DNA of 64,000 bases. It comes from Acetobacter sp. GTDB lineage: Bacteria; Pseudomonadota; Alphaproteobacteria; Acetobacterales; Acetobacteraceae. Of the stretch, positions 62,391 to 64,000 are shown piece after piece. The stretch is from contig NZ_JAKVME010000001.1 in NCBI RefSeq assembly GCF_022483985.1, positions 868,001-932,000 of the forward strand. Direction: 5' to 3'. Below the pieces are notes generated by a model, which worked only from the letters and a program-made list of their open reading frames with translations, had not been told where the DNA came from and ran no database searches. Numbering within the stretch: position 1 is the stretch's first letter; every line of letters begins with the position of its first letter. Both the position numbers and the translations under genes were made by a program.

Positions 62391-62405
62391 TAGAAGGACG
62401 CAGGA

Positions 62406-62867
62406 ATGGCCCGCAACAGACAGACAGGCACCACCGTTTTCAGCTTTGGCGTTCTGGCTGCCACGATAGGGTTCGCTGTCTACGCTCACGGCACGCAGAC
62501 AAGCTTTGGCGTTTCCCGCTACCCCCTGTCCGCGAGCTTTGTCTCCGCCAACGGTCTGAACCCCGGGGCTGCGGTCGATATCGCGGGAGTGTCTGTCGGA
62601 CGTGTCTCCGACGTGCATCTTGATTCCCAGACACAGGTGGCTGTCGTCAGGTTTGAGGTCAACGACACGCTGCACTTTCCTGTGGACAGCGTTCTGAGCG
62701 TTGGTTCGACGACCATGTCAGGCGATAACGCCCTGATGATCGAGCCGGGGAAGTCCAGCCAGATGACAAAGGCTGGAGATGTTCTCACCAATACCCGTGA
62801 GCCTCTGAGTCTTGAACAGCAGGTGAGCAACTACATTTTCGGGAACGGTGGTCTGCCCGCAAACTGA
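62406..62867 (+). CDS. mlaD: MlaD-type MCE domain protein
   Basis: A 153-residue protein with one N-terminal membrane anchor (VFSFGVLAATIGFAVYAHG) and a single MCE domain (residues about 35-125: YPLSASFVSANGLNPGAAVDIAGVSVGRVSDVHLD). This is the MlaD architecture, a hexameric periplasmic ring in the pathway that moves phospholipids between membranes to keep outer-membrane asymmetry. AAGGA 7 bases before ATG 62406 supports the start. The expected partners mlaE and mlaF are not in view. Confidence 0.88.
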   Translation: MARNRQTGTTVFSFGVLAATIGFAVYAHGTQTSFGVSRYPLSASFVSANGLNPGAAVDIAGVSVGRVSDVHLDSQTQVAVVRFEVNDTLHFPVDSVLSVGSTTMSGDNALMIEPGKSSQMTKAGDVLTNTREPLSLEQQVSNYIFGNGGLPAN

Positions 62868-62905
62868 TACGGCCAGAACTGATATGGTCAGATTTTCCGG
62901 CTTGA

Positions 62906-64000
62906 TCAGTCGTTCAGCGGATAGGAACGCAGTAGCCGGCGCTGTTCGAACCAGAGACGAAACCCCGCGGGCAGAGGTGTTGATTTCCAGCCGCGCCTGC
63001 GATTTTCAGCGCCGATTCGGAACGCCTCTCCATAATGATGGAACTGCGCGGCGTAGGCTTCCCGCAGCGTCGTGCGGGCATCCCAGATATGGGTCGCTTC
63101 CGAGCCCACACCATTGATTTCGATGATCTCGAAATCCTCGCCGTGTCGGAGAGAATCCTGAGAACGGAACTTTACGTCCACGCGTCCGAAATGGAATTCC
63201 GGAATATCCTGCATGATACGATCCAGAACGGCCGTGAGTTCCGGAGTGATGTCGGCAGCGCCATTCCGGAAAACCGAACCCTTGCAGTGGTTGCCTGTAA
63301 AGACCAGCGGCAGCCCTTCACCAGCGGCAGGCACATCGTTCAGACGGTCGGCCAGCCGGGGGCGGTAGATCTGCGGTAGAAGTCTGGTGCGTGGGTCACG
63401 GTCCAGCAGTTCGGCGACGGTCGATTTTCCGTCACCCAGCAGAACAGGCACATCCTTATAGGTGATTGATGTAATCCGCCCCTGCTTCTCTCCTGCATGG
63501 CGGATATAGAAAAGCCCGGCTTCGTGCTCCCATGGGATCAGACGCTGGAGCACGAGACGGACACCGCGCGGGTATTCCTGAAGAATCTGTTCCAGATCAG
63601 CCTGAGTGCGGGCGAGCTTCACGCCTGTACCGTTGCAGCCCACGTCTGGTTTGACGACGACAGGGCAGGTGATGCCCACGGCTTTCATGGCCACTTCGGC
63701 ACGTCTCTGATCGTCACGATCCGTATCCAGAATCGCGTAGGGCGCAATGAAGCCTTTTGCAAACGGGCCAGCCATATCGAGGATCGAGCTTTTGCTCTCG
63801 CCGCAGAGACCGCCGGTCGAAATCAGCGGATTGGCCGCTGTGGGCATGCCCATATCGCGGTAACGCACGCCCAGAGCGAGCCAGTAAGCGACGATCGGCG
63901 TATAGAACAGCCAGCCCGGCCAGAACTCGAAAAAGCTGACAGGCTCCGCGTTCTCGATATGCCGTCCCCGTATATGCGCGATCAGGGTGCTGACAAAGGA
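62906..64000 (-). CDS. ATP-grasp ligase-like protein, 5' end beyond window
   Basis: A partial protein of at least 364 residues that continues past the right edge. The visible N-terminal part is hydrophobic and aromatic (FFEFWPGWLFYTPIVAYWLAL), followed by TAANPLISTGGLCGESKSS and an ATP-grasp core: VVVKPDVGCNGTGVKLARTQ, VLQRLIPWEHEAG, and FHFGRVDVKFR ... FEIIEINGVGSEATHIWD. ATP-grasp enzymes form acyl-phosphate intermediates to join carboxylates and amines. The substrate is unknown. A GTG at 63868 could look like a start but is inside the frame, which stays open to the edge. Its stop is convergent with mlaD. Confidence 0.8.
   Translation of the reverse strand, partial: SFVSTLIAHIRGRHIENAEPVSFFEFWPGWLFYTPIVAYWLALGVRYRDMGMPTAANPLISTGGLCGESKSSILDMAGPFAKGFIAPYAILDTDRDDQRRAEVAMKAVGITCPVVVKPDVGCNGTGVKLARTQADLEQILQEYPRGVRLVLQRLIPWEHEAGLFYIRHAGEKQGRITSITYKDVPVLLGDGKSTVAELLDRDPRTRLLPQIYRPRLADRLNDVPAAGEGLPLVFTGNHCKGSVFRNGAADITPELTAVLDRIMQDIPEFHFGRVDVKFRSQDSLRHGEDFEIIEINGVGSEATHIWDARTTLREAYAAQFHHYGEAFRIGAENRRRGWKSTPLPAGFRLWFEQRRLLRSYPLND

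Larger units (their letters stand above)
62073..62405. other. Intergenic stretch with two palindromes
   Basis: About 330 bases between uppP and the divergent mlaD-like gene. It holds the second copy of the palindromic repeat and a separate 11-bp hairpin. Both probably lie in the mlaD leader. Confidence 0.55.

Overview
The window looks like a chromosomal segment of an alphaproteobacterium, most likely an acetic acid bacterium (Acetobacteraceae). Clues are the BolA / J-domain / CobS / CobT block, the DUF1013 regulator, alphaproteobacterial-type L31, an NDUFS4-like complex I accessory subunit, a DUF3035 lipoprotein after lspA, paired YdcH/DUF465 proteins, a secreted YfdX protein and a glyoxylate shunt locus. 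This is inferred from reading the proteins; no database search was run and the genus is not resolved. No rRNA, CRISPR array, intact insertion sequence or prophage was seen.

Layout. 0-10 kb: a glycosyltransferase-like gene, an OprP-type porin with an MFS carrier, gph, then the amino-sugar pair glmU-glmS (start and stop codons share a base) and an EamA exporter. 10-20 kb: a secreted YfdX protein with a strong terminator, an inositol-phosphatase-family enzyme, a VOC protein divergent from a HAD phosphatase, ilvE with a textbook terminator, a Crp/Fnr regulator, radC, and an ATP-grasp / alpha-E pair. 20-29 kb: an orphan DUF1217 protein, an alpha/beta hydrolase, a PLP decarboxylase, cobT-cobS-J-protein divergent from bolA and a LolA-like lipoprotein, then an A+T-rich stretch with an orphan TadG/vWA protein and a 16-G homopolymer. 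29-35 kb: tRNA-Arg and tRNA-Pro flanking the NDUFS4-like gene, murQ-gpt, an MFS exporter with a NUDIX hydrolase, and a Wzm/Wzt-type polysaccharide ABC exporter. 35-42 kb: a small secreted protein with a TTG start in A+T-rich DNA, purE-purK, two YdcH proteins, DUF1013, rpmE, mscL and lrgA-lrgB. 42-51 kb: aceA and glcB divergent from a ScfR-type regulator, an amino-acid permease and an outer-membrane barrel. 51-64 kb: ileS-lspA-DUF3035, molbindin, tlpA back to back with argH-lptM, an A+T-rich Wzy-like gene beside tRNA-Met, a second amino-acid permease, uppP, mlaD, and an ATP-grasp protein cut by the right edge.

How the genes work together. Many serve the envelope: UDP-GlcNAc synthesis (glmS, glmU), lipid-carrier recycling (uppP), MurNAc-6-P recycling (murQ), lipoprotein processing (lspA, lptM), phospholipid trafficking (mlaD) and polysaccharide export or polymerisation (Wzm/Wzt, Wzy-like). 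A second theme is two-carbon metabolism: isocitrate lyase and malate synthase G form the glyoxylate shunt, with a ScfR-like sensor read divergently from a region holding a perfect TGTAAA-N4-TTTACA palindrome. The remainder is housekeeping (purEK, ilvE, argH, ileS, rpmE).

No clearly new multi-gene system was found. The most useful leads are the candidate ScfR operator, the CobST/J-protein/BolA block with no CobN in view, an alpha/beta hydrolase with altered dehalogenase active-site residues, the 16-G tract, a dispersed 55-bp palindromic repeat, and three A+T-rich islands, two of them next to tRNA genes.
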